Notes: generated by a model from the sequence alone, not told the origin. Shown: positions 6,836 to 16,283, counted from the stretch's first letter. The stretch is 64,000 bases of DNA from an uncultured Endomicrobiia bacterium (GCA_937936785.1 CALDDQ010000005.1:1-64000), one strand, 5' to 3'. Made by a program: numbers and translations.

Positions 6836-7960
6836 TTACTTCCTAATATAAAGTTTTAACAAATTAACATTTGCAACTGTTTGAACAAAAATGTTAGGAT
6901 CTTGTAAAAACCTTTCTATTATTTCAAAATCTTTTTTTGTCCCATAATTTCCTATTGTTTCTATACAAAATATTTTTACATCAATATCTTCGCTATCTAA
7001 CCCTTTTTTAATCAATTCAATCCCTGTTCTATCAGAAAATCTTAACATTGATGCTGCAGATTCTATTCTAACTACACCATTAACATCATTCATTAGTTCC
7101 ATCAATAAACCTTTAACTATATTAATTTGCGATATTTTTAAAGAATCAGTAGAACCTTTTAATTCTTCACTAAAATAACCTAAAGATCTTGCCAAAGCAG
7201 ACCTAACAGTATCTTCCTTGTCAGTTTTTAAATAAATCATATCTTGAAGTGCAGACAATTCTCCTATTTTGCCTAAACTTAGCAAAGATTCTTCTCTAAC
7301 ATTTTTGTCATAATCTTTCAATCTTAAAACCAATGGATTAACTGCTGGTTTATCTTTCAGCTCACCTAAAATTTTTACCGCTTTTAACCTAATTTTTGGA
7401 TCTGTGTGTTTTAGGCCAGTATAAAAAAATTCCATTAGTTCTGGTAAAGGTTTTGTTTTCTTGTTTTTTGACATAACAGCTAAAGCATAATATGCAGCGT
7501 CAGCAACCATCCCGTCTTCATCTGTAGTTGCTTTTGATACTATTGGTAAAACTTTTTCATCACCAAGTTCTCCTAACATTTTAACTGCTTCTGCACGAAA
7601 CTGGTTTTGTATCATAATTTTTGCACGGCTGATTGGAGAATCTGGAGTTTTAACCACAGGCTTGTCATTAACAATTCCTACCAAAATGTTTATAAACAAA
7701 TTTTCATTGTATACTTTTGAAAGCACATACGCAGATTTTAGTCTTATAATTACATCTTTGCTGTTAGCAAGTTTTTTCAGTTCGGGGACAAAAATAGGTA
7801 ATTTTATATCTTTGATTTGATCTAAAATATATAATTTAGAACTTTTATCTACTGAACTTAATTGTTGAAGTAAAAAAGTTTCTATATCTTTTTGGTTTAA
7901 AGCATATGTAGAAACTATTGTAAAAACAAACAATATTAAAAAATATATATTTTTTTTCAT
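6836..7960 (-). CDS. Exported HEAT-repeat protein
   Basis: A 374-residue protein with a signal peptide (Lys-rich start, hydrophobic residues 5-19, cleavage likely after TYA) and then tandem HEAT/PBS-lyase-type repeats through to the end. Repeat cores such as RLKAVKILGELKD and VREESLLSLGKIGE recur about every 30-40 residues, making a scaffold for protein binding, probably in the periplasm. No enzymatic motif is seen. It stands between tgt and the heptose kinase gene with 56 bases upstream, and no clear ribosome site. Its partner is unknown. Confidence 0.75.
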   Translation of the reverse strand: MKKNIYFLILFVFTIVSTYALNQKDIETFLLQQLSSVDKSSKLYILDQIKDIKLPIFVPELKKLANSKDVIIRLKSAYVLSKVYNENLFINILVGIVNDKPVVKTPDSPISRAKIMIQNQFRAEAVKMLGELGDEKVLPIVSKATTDEDGMVADAAYYALAVMSKNKKTKPLPELMEFFYTGLKHTDPKIRLKAVKILGELKDKPAVNPLVLRLKDYDKNVREESLLSLGKIGELSALQDMIYLKTDKEDTVRSALARSLGYFSEELKGSTDSLKISQINIVKGLLMELMNDVNGVVRIESAASMLRFSDRTGIELIKKGLDSEDIDVKIFCIETIGNYGTKKDFEIIERFLQDPNIFVQTVANVNLLKLYIRK

Positions 7961-8016
7961 TTTTTTGTTTAGAACTTTTTAATAATCACTCTAATAATTA
8001 TGAGTTTAACTAATAT

Positions 8017-9171
8017 TTATCCTTGATTATATTTTTCAAAAAAAATTTTTTTTTCCTCTAAAAACCTACCATCTTTAATTGCTTTCTGCATTTTTTTAAA
8101 CATGTTTATCATAAAAAATGTGTTATGATACGACAATAATCTCATTCCTAACATTTCTCCTGAACGAAAATAATGATGTAATAATCCTTTTGAATAATTA
8201 CTACATACCTCACACAAACATTCACTATCAAGTTTTTCTTCACTATTTCTATATTTTACATTTTTTATATTAATCTTACCACAAGATGTTATCGCTTGCC
8301 CATTACGACCATTGCGCGTAGGTAAAACACAGTCCATAATGTCTAACCCATTTTCTACACATTTCCATACATCCTCGATCTCTCCAACACCCATAATATA
8401 TCTTGGAACATTCTTTGGCAATAGTTCAGACAAATATTCTACAATCTCATACATTAAATTTCTTGGTTCACCAACAGATAAACCTCCAACTGAGTAACCA
8501 TCAAAACCTATCTCTACAATTTCTTCCAAACTTTGTTTTCTTAAATCCTTAAAAACTGAACCTTGAATTATACCAAATAATAACTGTCTACTGTTAATAT
8601 TATTTTGTTGTGTATAATCAGAAATTACAGAATTATTATATGTGAACTGTTTTTTTGATCTTTCAGCCCATAATGTCGTAATCTGAACAGATTTTTTGGC
8701 ATATTCATATTCTGCTGGGTATTCTATACACTCGTCAAGACAATGTATAATATCTGCACCTATAACTTTTTGTAAATCAATAACCATTTCCGGAGTAAAA
8801 AAATGTAATGAACCATCCAAATGTGATTTAAACTCTACTCCATCATCAGAAATTTTTTTTAAATCACGTAAACTATAAACTTGGAAGCCACCAGAATCAC
8901 TAAAAATTGTCCTGTCCCAACCAACAAATTTGTGCAATCCGCTAAACTTCTGTAAAACTTCTATTCCAGGACGAAAATATAAATGATACGTGTTTGTAAT
9001 GAAAGCTTCTACAGCAACATTTTTAAGTTCATCGTAAGTTAAAGTCTTCACTACTCCTAAAGTTCCTACGGGCAAAAATAACGGTGTTGTAAATGTTCCA
9101 GTTTTTGTCATCACTTGTGTAACACGAGATTTAGTTTTATTGTCTTGATACAATATATTAATTTGCTTCAT
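8017..9171 (-). CDS. tgt: Queuine tRNA-ribosyltransferase (TGT)
   Basis: Exchanges guanine 34 of Asp, Asn, His and Tyr tRNAs for preQ1, the base later turned into queuosine. Of 384 residues, DSGGFQVYSL holds the general base Asp92, and DIMDCVLPTRNGR holds the nucleophile Asp280. The zinc site is C318-x-C320-x2-C323 with His349. Two genes on, QueA carries out the next step, so this is a compact queuosine set; the preQ1-making genes are not in the window. No strong ribosome site precedes the ATG. Confidence 0.95.
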   Translation of the reverse strand: MKQINILYQDNKTKSRVTQVMTKTGTFTTPLFLPVGTLGVVKTLTYDELKNVAVEAFITNTYHLYFRPGIEVLQKFSGLHKFVGWDRTIFSDSGGFQVYSLRDLKKISDDGVEFKSHLDGSLHFFTPEMVIDLQKVIGADIIHCLDECIEYPAEYEYAKKSVQITTLWAERSKKQFTYNNSVISDYTQQNNINSRQLLFGIIQGSVFKDLRKQSLEEIVEIGFDGYSVGGLSVGEPRNLMYEIVEYLSELLPKNVPRYIMGVGEIEDVWKCVENGLDIMDCVLPTRNGRNGQAITSCGKINIKNVKYRNSEEKLDSECLCEVCSNYSKGLLHHYFRSGEMLGMRLLSYHNTFFMINMFKKMQKAIKDGRFLEEKKIFFEKYNQG

Positions 9172-9200
9172 TTAATATTTTATAAAACTTTTAGACGAAT

Positions 9201-9860
9201 TTATAAATATTTTATTTTATTAATGTAAAAATTAAAACTTAACCCTAATTTAGCACACGATTTCTTGCAAAAATCTACCCTTGACATAAATATCTCAAAA
9301 TATTCTAATACAGAACAAATTTCTGTATCAATTGTTAATTCTAATACAAGTTGTTTTGTACCTAGCTGAATATTTAAAATATTTTCTGTTACAGCATAAT
9401 GCACATGATCATGTATGTCAAAAAGCATAAAATCTTTCTTTTTTACTCTATCACGAGAAACATCAGTTTTATCTGCAATAGATATTGCTGCAACTAGTTC
9501 TGAAATAGTAATTGTCTGTGGATCTTCATGCATACTTATCAATGGAATAATTTTAAATATATCTTCTTTTGGGATATTTAATTTTGACAAGATTTTGTAA
9601 CTTATTTGAGCACCACTTTGTTCATGATCTTTATATGCTATAGCACAACCAATATCATGTAAAAAAGATGCTGTTTTTGCAATATCTATATCTTTCTCTG
9701 AAAATTTTAATTCTTTTAAGATTTTTTCTGTCCTGTCTGAAACATACTTTGCATGGCGAATACCTTGTTCAGTATATCCTAAAGCAGCAAAATTTTTATC
9801 TGCTTGAGTTATATAAACCAAAACATCATCGTTTTTGGGAACAATATCATAATAATTCAT
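9201..9860 (-). CDS. HD-domain phosphohydrolase, unknown substrate
   Basis: A 219-residue protein with an HD metal-binding domain in residues 30-130: His36, HD at 68-69, His79 and a later HED (about 110-113) fit the usual H...HD...H...H/D ligands. Such proteins cut phosphate esters or anhydrides of nucleotides. No signal peptide or membrane segment. Its ATG overlaps the queA stop (ATGA), and tgt follows 30 bases later, so it is made together with the queuosine enzymes. A role tied to queuosine is not known; a metabolite-repair or nucleotide-clearing role is only inference. Confidence 0.7.
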   Translation of the reverse strand: MNYYDIVPKNDDVLVYITQADKNFAALGYTEQGIRHAKYVSDRTEKILKELKFSEKDIDIAKTASFLHDIGCAIAYKDHEQSGAQISYKILSKLNIPKEDIFKIIPLISMHEDPQTITISELVAAISIADKTDVSRDRVKKKDFMLFDIHDHVHYAVTENILNIQLGTKQLVLELTIDTEICSVLEYFEIFMSRVDFCKKSCAKLGLSFNFYINKIKYL

Positions 9861-10909
9861 AAAATTAACATTGCATCACCATAAGAATAAAATCTATATC
9901 TTTCTTTAATTGCTATTTTGTATAAATCAAGAAGTTTTTCTCTACCAACAAATGCTGATACTAAAACTAAATTTGTAGATTTTGGTAAATGAAAATTTGT
10001 TATTATTCCATTTACAATTTTAAACTTATACGGTGGATAAATAAAATTGTCCACTAAACCATTATATGTAACTACTTTTCTATATCTATTAACTAAAAAT
10101 TCTAAAGTTCTAACTGTTGTTGTTCCAACACACAATATTTTTTTAGATTTTTCAACACAATCATTTATTATATTTGCACTATATTCATCAACTTCAGCTA
10201 ATTCAGGAAACATTTTGTGTTGAGTTATATATTCTACATTTACTTTTTTAAAAGTACTAATTCCAATGTTTAGTTTTATATATACAATTTTTATTCCTTT
10301 TTTCACTAATATGTCTAAAATATTTTTATCAAAATGTAACCCTGCAGTAGGAGCAGCAATTGAATTTCCATCTTTTGCATAAACAGTTTGATATCTTATC
10401 AAATCTTCTTTATTCCTTAAATCGTTATTATTACGTTTAATATACGGTGGCAGTGGAGCTAAACCATATATAGACAAAATTTTTTTTATAACATCTCTAT
10501 CAAAATCGCCCACTAAAATAAACTCACCCGTGTCAGGAACTTGTCTATCAATTTTTAATTCTAAACCTTCTGGAAAAATAATTTTTTGGCCCAATCTTAT
10601 TTTTTTAAATGGAGTAAATAATACCTTTACTTTATTATCCTCGTATGAAGTTATTATCAAAGAAATCTCTGCACCGGTATCTTTTCTACAATTTAGTTTT
10701 CTATTCTCTACTTTGGAATTGTTCAGTACTAAACAATAGTTGTCATCTAAATAATCTGTTATTTTATCAAAAGTTAAGTGAAAAATTTTGTTTTTTTCAC
10801 GAGAAAAAAATAATAATCTTGAAGAACTTCTTTTAAAAGAAGGTTCTTGTGCAACAAGTACTTTTGGTAGTATAAAATTATAATTTTCTATTTTATGTTC
10901 GCTAATCAT
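9857..10909 (-). CDS. queA: tRNA preQ1(34) S-adenosylmethionine ribosyltransferase-isomerase
   Basis: Moves the ribosyl part of S-adenosylmethionine to preQ1 in tRNA and isomerises it to epoxyqueuosine. The 350 residues contain family motifs LNNSKV, GLAPLPPYIKR, the SIAAPTAGLHF segment, VGTTTVRTLE and the C-terminal YSYGDAMLI. It overlaps the SpoIID-like gene by 8 bases at its start and the HD gene by 4 at its end. The order SpoIID-queA-tgt is also seen in other phyla. QueG/QueH for the last step is not here. Confidence 0.95.
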   Translation of the reverse strand: MISEHKIENYNFILPKVLVAQEPSFKRSSSRLLFFSREKNKIFHLTFDKITDYLDDNYCLVLNNSKVENRKLNCRKDTGAEISLIITSYEDNKVKVLFTPFKKIRLGQKIIFPEGLELKIDRQVPDTGEFILVGDFDRDVIKKILSIYGLAPLPPYIKRNNNDLRNKEDLIRYQTVYAKDGNSIAAPTAGLHFDKNILDILVKKGIKIVYIKLNIGISTFKKVNVEYITQHKMFPELAEVDEYSANIINDCVEKSKKILCVGTTTVRTLEFLVNRYRKVVTYNGLVDNFIYPPYKFKIVNGIITNFHLPKSTNLVLVSAFVGREKLLDLYKIAIKERYRFYSYGDAMLIL

Positions 10910-12044
10910 ATTTTTTTATTTTTGTCTTTGGATAATAAAATTCTATTATTTCATTAAACTTTTTCCCAGACAACGACATATAATTTGCTCCCCACTGACA
11001 TAATCCTACTCCATGACCCCAACCACGACCTTTTAATAATATTTTTTTAGGTAATATTTTTATCTCAGTAAACATTGTACTTTTCAATCTGTTATATCCT
11101 ACCAACTCTCTTAATTTGTTTGCTGAAATTTCTACTGTCTTTTTATTACCTACAATCTTAATTTCTTTTACCCGACCTGTTGCTGTTTTGGTATAAACAT
11201 CAATATCAACAATTTTTCCCACTGATAAACCATGTCTAAAAAGTATCTCTTTAAACTTTTCTTTATCAATTTCATACTCCCATTCATAATGTGGTGATTT
11301 CTTACAATAATCACATTTTTTTGCACTAAGATATTTTAATTTGTTTACTCCAGACCAAATATCACTAACATCTTCAACCCAACCACCACAAGTTGCATGA
11401 TAATATGTTTGCACTAAACGATTATTTTCATCTACTACAACTAACCCTTGTGTAGAATCTATTATTTGTTTTATTCTTGGATGCTGAGTTGGATGAACTC
11501 CACCATAAACCTGACAATGAACCGTTGAACAAAAATTGTATCCTTCTTTAATATGTCTATTAAGATTTGAAATAGCATAAGTTCGTGCAATTATTGCCTG
11601 AACTTTTATCATTTCATCTGTCCAAGAAAAATCTATCTCATAAGGAACTACTCCATATAAATATTTTTCTAAACTTAAAATATTTACTATACTAAACCCT
11701 TGTTTTGTTCCAGAAATTATTTCAATCTCACCTTCGTACAATTTTTTGTTTATACTAATTTTTTCAGCAGAACTAAGTTTTATTGGTAACAGATATTCTT
11801 TATTTAAAATTTTTACTTTCTTATTACCAGCATAAATTATTTCTAAAGTATCTTCTACTTTAATTTTTCTTATATTTTTTTCATTTACTTGAATATATAA
11901 CATCTCTCCTCTATTGTATAAATCTAATTTCATCTTTCTAACATCATCTATAAGACCTACTCTTACCCTATCTACTTTTGAAAAACAACGTGTACTAAAA
12001 ACAATTATAACAAGTAAAAATATAACGATTTTTTTTATTATCAT
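10902..12044 (-). CDS. spoIID: SpoIID/LytB-domain exported protein
   Basis: A 380-residue protein with an N-terminal signal sequence (MIIKKIVIFLLVIIVFST) and a SpoIID domain from about 110 to 375. SpoIID proteins are lytic transglycosylases acting on peptidoglycan strands stripped of stem peptides; in non-sporulating bacteria relatives such as LytB act in cell-wall turnover or division. The signature segment VVPYEIDFSW and the final GWGHGVGLCQWGANYMS are clear. A CDYCKK cluster sits in the middle. There is no sporulation context in this window. It overlaps both neighbours (queA by 8 bases, the DUF2905 gene by 4). Confidence 0.85.
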   Translation of the reverse strand: MIIKKIVIFLLVIIVFSTRCFSKVDRVRVGLIDDVRKMKLDLYNRGEMLYIQVNEKNIRKIKVEDTLEIIYAGNKKVKILNKEYLLPIKLSSAEKISINKKLYEGEIEIISGTKQGFSIVNILSLEKYLYGVVPYEIDFSWTDEMIKVQAIIARTYAISNLNRHIKEGYNFCSTVHCQVYGGVHPTQHPRIKQIIDSTQGLVVVDENNRLVQTYYHATCGGWVEDVSDIWSGVNKLKYLSAKKCDYCKKSPHYEWEYEIDKEKFKEILFRHGLSVGKIVDIDVYTKTATGRVKEIKIVGNKKTVEISANKLRELVGYNRLKSTMFTEIKILPKKILLKGRGWGHGVGLCQWGANYMSLSGKKFNEIIEFYYPKTKIKKYD

Positions 12045-12250
12045 TTTCTTTTTATGATGAGATTTATTATTACCGTAAGAATTATACTTAAAATTAAAGA
12101 TGTTACTATAGGAAAGTAAAAAATAAAATTTCCTTTTCTAAAATAAATATCCCCTGGCAATTTTCCAACTAAAAATATTTTTGGAAAAAAAATTGCCAAA
12201 ACACCTATTATAATAAGTACGAGCCCTAAATAAATTAAAAGTTTTCCCAT
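12041..12250 (-). CDS. DUF2905 small membrane protein
   Basis: A 69-residue integral membrane protein with two hydrophobic segments (about 4-25 and 43-65) flanking the conserved GKLPGDIYFRKGNFIFYFP loop that defines DUF2905. Function unknown in all bacteria. It is often found near ruvB, SpoIID and queA, and here its end overlaps the SpoIID-like start by ATGA. Confidence 0.85.
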   Translation of the reverse strand: MGKLLIYLGLVLIIIGVLAIFFPKIFLVGKLPGDIYFRKGNFIFYFPIVTSLILSIILTVIINLIIKRK

Positions 12251-12259
12251 AAACTTCGC

Positions 12260-13249
12260 TTATGGCACTTCAATTACATTTAAAATCTGTTCCACAACAT
12301 TATCAGCACTAATCTCTTCTGCTTCTGCTTCATACGACAAAATTATTCTATGTCTCAAAACATCATATGCAACAGATTTTATATCATCAGGAATAACATA
12401 CCCGCGACGATTTAAAAATGCAAGAACTTTGGATGCAACTATCATATATATTGAAGCTCTTGGAGATACTCCATACATAATCAGTGATTTTAGTTCCGTT
12501 AAATTATATTCCTGTGGTTGACGTGTAGCAAAGATTATGTTTAAAATATATTCTTTCAACTTTTCATCAATATAAATTTCATCAATAATTTTTCTCGCAT
12601 TCAAAATTTCTTTAGGCGTTATAACTGATTTTATTTTTGGCAATTCTTTCCCTGCAACAAGATCTATTATACTTTTTTCTTCATCTTTTTGTGGATAAGA
12701 AATTTTTACTTTTAACATAAACCTATCTATCTGAGCTTCAGGTAACGGATATGTTCCTTCCTGTTCAATTGGGTTTTGTGTTGCTAAAACTAAAAATGGC
12801 TCTTCAAGTTTATATGTTGTATCTCCTATAGTAACTTGTCGTTCTTGCATAGCTTCAAGTAATGCAGATTGTGTTTTTGAAGGAGAACGGTTAATCTCAT
12901 CGGCTAAAATTAGGTTAGAAAAAATAGGACCTTTTTTTATTACAAAATTTGTTGTCTGAGGATTAAAAATTAAAGTTCCTATAATATCAGCTGGTAAAAG
13001 ATCAGGAGTAAATTGTATCCTTTGAAACTTTGTTTGAACAGCTTCAGCAATTGTTTTTATTATTAACGTTTTTGCAAGTCCAGGAACTCCTTCTAAAAGT
13101 ATATGTCCATTACCTAATAATCCTATCAAAATCCTGTCAATAACATAATCTTGTCCAACTACAACTTTATGTATCTCTGATTTTAAATCGTGGATAAAAG
13201 CTGATTCTGAAATTATTTTTTGATTTAATTCTCTTATACTTTGTTCCAT
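12260..13249 (-). CDS. moxR: MoxR-family AAA+ ATPase
   Basis: A 329-residue AAA+ ATPase with Walker A GVPGLAKT (54-61), Walker B LILADEINR and sensor region ATQNPIEQEGTYPLPEAQ, the hallmark of MoxR proteins. MoxR ATPases act as chaperones that load metal cofactors or activate partner complexes, usually with a VWA or DUF58 protein encoded next door. No such partner lies nearby: the downstream gene is DUF2905 and the upstream ones a LapA-like and a coiled-coil protein. AGGAGGT is the ribosome site, so translation should be strong. Confidence 0.9.
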   Translation of the reverse strand: MEQSIRELNQKIISESAFIHDLKSEIHKVVVGQDYVIDRILIGLLGNGHILLEGVPGLAKTLIIKTIAEAVQTKFQRIQFTPDLLPADIIGTLIFNPQTTNFVIKKGPIFSNLILADEINRSPSKTQSALLEAMQERQVTIGDTTYKLEEPFLVLATQNPIEQEGTYPLPEAQIDRFMLKVKISYPQKDEEKSIIDLVAGKELPKIKSVITPKEILNARKIIDEIYIDEKLKEYILNIIFATRQPQEYNLTELKSLIMYGVSPRASIYMIVASKVLAFLNRRGYVIPDDIKSVAYDVLRHRIILSYEAEAEEISADNVVEQILNVIEVP

Positions 13250-13301
13250 TTAATACCTCCTAAAATATTAATTAAATCAAAACAATATCTATATTTTTTG
13301 T

Positions 13302-13511
13302 TTATAATCTAGATCTTTTATTTTTTGATATTATATAAAAAGTACATATTATTCCAATAATTATGCCAACCAAAAATGTTATTAAAATTACAATAGCTAA
13401 CGAACCTTCAAATGTCCATACTAAAAAACTTAAACTAATTAAAGAAGTGTTTTGAACACCAAATACTATTCCTGTCACTAACAACATTAAAGCAAATATT
13501 AGAATTAACAT
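13302..13511 (-). CDS. LapA-domain (DUF1049) small membrane protein
   Basis: A 69-residue protein with two membrane segments (about 2-20 and 38-61) separated by a short loop with the typical VFGVQNTSLISLSFLVW. This is the LapA/YciS family. In E. coli LapA works with LapB in control of LPS synthesis through FtsH and LpxC; no LapB is seen here. It lies between a coiled-coil gene and moxR in the same direction. Confidence 0.75.
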   Translation of the reverse strand: MLILIFALMLLVTGIVFGVQNTSLISLSFLVWTFEGSLAIVILITFLVGIIIGIICTFYIISKNKRSRL

Positions 13512-13521
13512 ATTTTAAATA

Positions 13522-13815
13522 TTATTTTTGGTTTAACTTTTGTTTTGCAGTTTCAAAAGCAATTTTTATATCTTCCCAAGCTTTCTCTATACCAATTTTT
13601 AATTGTGATAGAGCCTCACCACCTGCAACTTTTAGTTTATCTATTTTTTCGTTAATTTCTTCTTTCTTCTTTTTTATTATCTCTACCTGTTTTAACAGTT
13701 CTTCTTTTTTCTCTGTCTTAATATTTTTTATCTGCTCATCAAGTTCTACTAACTTTTTGCTCCATTCCTCTAGTTGCGCAGCCATTTTTTGTATCAAATC
13801 TTTTTTTTGTTCCAT
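13522..13815 (-). CDS. Small coiled-coil protein
   Basis: A 97-residue protein of charged heptad sequence: about residues 10-65 are rich in Lys, Glu, Ile and Leu in a pattern of a long coiled coil, followed by a short amphipathic stretch GGEALSQLKIGIEKAWEDIK. No signal peptide. It resembles small stress-related coiled-coil proteins, but no family can be named with certainty. AGGAGG lies 11 bases upstream of the ATG. Neighbours are the LapA-like and GNAT-like genes. Confidence 0.6.
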   Translation of the reverse strand: MEQKKDLIQKMAAQLEEWSKKLVELDEQIKNIKTEKKEELLKQVEIIKKKKEEINEKIDKLKVAGGEALSQLKIGIEKAWEDIKIAFETAKQKLNQK

Positions 13816-13830
13816 AAAAGTTTAATCCTC

Positions 13831-14952
13831 CTATATTTTTTTCTCATAAACACGATACTTTTTGTGAATTTTAGTACCTAACATTTCCGCTGCACGTATC
13901 ATCATTATGTTATCTTCTAAAATCCATGAAAACTCCCCTTTTTCATAACCACAAGATAACCCTTTTTTTATTGTATCTAAAAACATTACTGTCTCAACAC
14001 CTTTACCCCGGAATTTTTTCTTTACTCCCATTATCATTACACGAATAGATTTTATTTTTTTTCTATAATATAAAAACTTTATAATGCCAAACAAACCTAA
14101 TTTACCATTTAATTTTTTTAATACTTCATTATAATTAGGTACTGCAATAATTATTCCAGCAGGTTCCGCACCCATGTATGCAAAAACTATAAACCTCGGA
14201 TCTACTAAAGGTTTCAACCTAACTGCTTGAGAAATAAATTCTTCTTCTGTCCAAGGCACAAAACCCCAGTTTTTTTCCCATGCTTCGTTATAAATTTCTA
14301 CTGCTACTTTTAGTTCTTTGTCAAAATTTTTTAACTCAACTTCTCTTAAAGTTAACTCTGGATATTTTTTTTTAATCATATCAACAACTTTACTTAACCT
14401 TTCTATTGGCAAAGAACTTTCTTTGTTTAGCCACAGGTACGCATACAAATCCTTAGCTTTTTTCATACCATATTTTGTTAACAAAAAGTTATAATAAGGT
14501 GGATTATGCGGCATCATTAAAAAAGGTTCGGAATCGTATCCTTCACATAATAATCCCATCTCATCATTTGTTGATGGTGATGTAGGTCCTATCATTTTTA
14601 ACATACCTTTTTCTTTTAACCACAACTCTACTGTAGACAACAACATTTCTGTTACTGAGTAATCATTAACACTTTCATAAAATGCAAAAAAACCTGTCTT
14701 CTCATTGTGAAATTTTATAAAGTTGTAATCAATCACACCTGCACACCGGCCTAAGATTTTACCAGTAGCGTCTTCAACATAAAACAACTTTTTTTCTGCA
14801 TGTTTCCAAAACAAATTTTTTTTCTCATCAAACAAAGATATCGTATCACTAATTATTTGTGGAACCCAATACTTATCATCCTTATAAACTTCTGACTGAA
14901 ACTTTATAAATTTCAAAAGTTCTTCTTTTGTATTAACACTTTTAATTCTCAT
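13831..14952 (-). CDS. GNAT-fold protein, candidate ceramide synthase (bCerS-like)
   Basis: A 373-residue protein of the GNAT acyltransferase fold. A typical run GPTSPSTNDEMGLLCEGYDS followed by MMPHNPPYY and KAKDLYAYLW (about 120-175) marks a family often named only N-acetyltransferase. A second acyl-CoA/ACP-type core with PAGIIIAVPNY is at about 270. Bacterial ceramide synthase of Caulobacter also belongs to this fold and amide-links a fatty acyl chain to the sphingoid base. The adjacent upstream gene (12 bases away) is a serine-palmitoyltransferase-like enzyme, which suggests the same role here. That function rests on context and fold memory, not proof. Confidence 0.6.
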   Translation of the reverse strand: MRIKSVNTKEELLKFIKFQSEVYKDDKYWVPQIISDTISLFDEKKNLFWKHAEKKLFYVEDATGKILGRCAGVIDYNFIKFHNEKTGFFAFYESVNDYSVTEMLLSTVELWLKEKGMLKMIGPTSPSTNDEMGLLCEGYDSEPFLMMPHNPPYYNFLLTKYGMKKAKDLYAYLWLNKESSLPIERLSKVVDMIKKKYPELTLREVELKNFDKELKVAVEIYNEAWEKNWGFVPWTEEEFISQAVRLKPLVDPRFIVFAYMGAEPAGIIIAVPNYNEVLKKLNGKLGLFGIIKFLYYRKKIKSIRVMIMGVKKKFRGKGVETVMFLDTIKKGLSCGYEKGEFSWILEDNIMMIRAAEMLGTKIHKKYRVYEKKI

Positions 14953-14963
14953 AACAAACTTTA

Positions 14964-16283
14964 TTATTTTTTTGTAAACCGGTTACCAAAAATTTCTTTC
15001 ATCCATTTTTTTGTTCCTAACACAAACTTAGATACCATACGGCGTGGATACGATCTTTTTAATGATTTTAATTTTATTCTCTTACCTTTATATGTTCCAC
15101 CCGGAATTATATCAAACTGTCTTCCAACCTTTGCAAATTTGTCCAAAACAAACTCAAGTTGTTCATCTGTATGTATTGCCATATAACTTGTTCTAATCAA
15201 TTCCTCTCCTTCAGGAACTGCTGGCGGTAATACCGGTGAAGCAAAAACTCCTTCATCAAACAACGATCTACATACAGCAAAAACTTTTTGTAATCCTCCT
15301 CCAATAACTATTGGAATAATTGGTGTCTGAGAATATCTAGTGTTAAAACCTAAATCTTTAAACCCTTGTAACATTCTATTTGTTATCTCCCACAATCGTT
15401 CTCTACGTTCTGGTTCTTCTTCTATAATATCTAAAGATACAGATATCGCTGCAACTTGAGCTGGAGGTAATGAAGCTGTAAATATTAAAGAACGTGCAAA
15501 ATGTTTTATATAATGAACCACTTCTTCTCTTCCTGCAATAAATCCGCCTATAGAAGCTAAAGATTTGCTCGCAGTAACCATTATTAAATCAACATCAAGT
15601 TCTAACCCAAAATGTTCCGCTGTCCCACGACCGTTTCTACCTAATACACCTAAAGAATGTGCGTCGTCTACCATTATACGAGAATTATAAAATTTAGCCA
15701 ACCGAACAATCTCTGGCAAGTTACAAATATCTCCCTCCATACTAAATACGCCATCTACTACAATAAGTTTTGGTTTGTCTTCATATTTTTTCAATACTCG
15801 TTCTAAATCTTCCATATCATTATGCTTAAACCGCACCATCTCGCCATAAGATAACCTGCACCCGTCAAGAATAGACGCATGATCAAGTTTGTCTGTTATA
15901 ACAACATCTCCTCTACCAACTAATGCTGATATAACACCTTGGTTAACATGATGTCCTGTAGTAAAAAGCGTTGCAGATTCTTTACCAATAAATTTTGCAA
16001 ACTTTTTCTCAACCTCATCATGAATATCTAATGACCCACTTAGAAATCTTGATCCAGTACAACTTGTTCCATACTTTTTTATAGCTTTAATTGAAGCTTC
16101 TTTAACTCGTGGATGTATTGTTAGGCCTAAATAATTATTTGAACAACAAACTATTTTTCGTTCTCCATTAATAATCACTTCTGAAGTTTGTGCAGTAGAT
16201 ATCGGTTTGAAATATGGGTATACACCCATCATCTGTGCTTTCTTCGCATCAGTAAATTTATAACATTTTGCAAAAATGTCCAT
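14964..16283 (-). CDS. spt: Alpha-oxoamine synthase, probable serine palmitoyltransferase
   Basis: A 439-residue PLP enzyme that condenses an amino acid with an acyl thioester. LDHASILDGC holds the PLP-stacking histidine (His135), VDDAHSLGVLG the PLP nitrogen aspartate, and TASKSLASIGG the Schiff-base Lys240. The SKSLASIGG form is nearer to serine palmitoyltransferases than to the GKA(F/L)G forms of BioF and Kbl. No biotin genes or threonine dehydrogenase are near, and the next gene is GNAT-like, pointing to sphingoid base formation. An unusual basic tail of about 45 residues follows the catalytic domain and could bind membrane. AAGGAG is the ribosome site. BioF activity remains an alternative. 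Confidence 0.7.
   Translation of the reverse strand: MDIFAKCYKFTDAKKAQMMGVYPYFKPISTAQTSEVIINGERKIVCCSNNYLGLTIHPRVKEASIKAIKKYGTSCTGSRFLSGSLDIHDEVEKKFAKFIGKESATLFTTGHHVNQGVISALVGRGDVVITDKLDHASILDGCRLSYGEMVRFKHNDMEDLERVLKKYEDKPKLIVVDGVFSMEGDICNLPEIVRLAKFYNSRIMVDDAHSLGVLGRNGRGTAEHFGLELDVDLIMVTASKSLASIGGFIAGREEVVHYIKHFARSLIFTASLPPAQVAAISVSLDIIEEEPERRERLWEITNRMLQGFKDLGFNTRYSQTPIIPIVIGGGLQKVFAVCRSLFDEGVFASPVLPPAVPEGEELIRTSYMAIHTDEQLEFVLDKFAKVGRQFDIIPGGTYKGKRIKLKSLKRSYPRRMVSKFVLGTKKWMKEIFGNRFTKK

Noticed and set aside
7981-8016. Hairpin after tgt (ACTC...GAGT)
   Set aside because: Only four pairs before mismatches, and no T-run of use as terminator.
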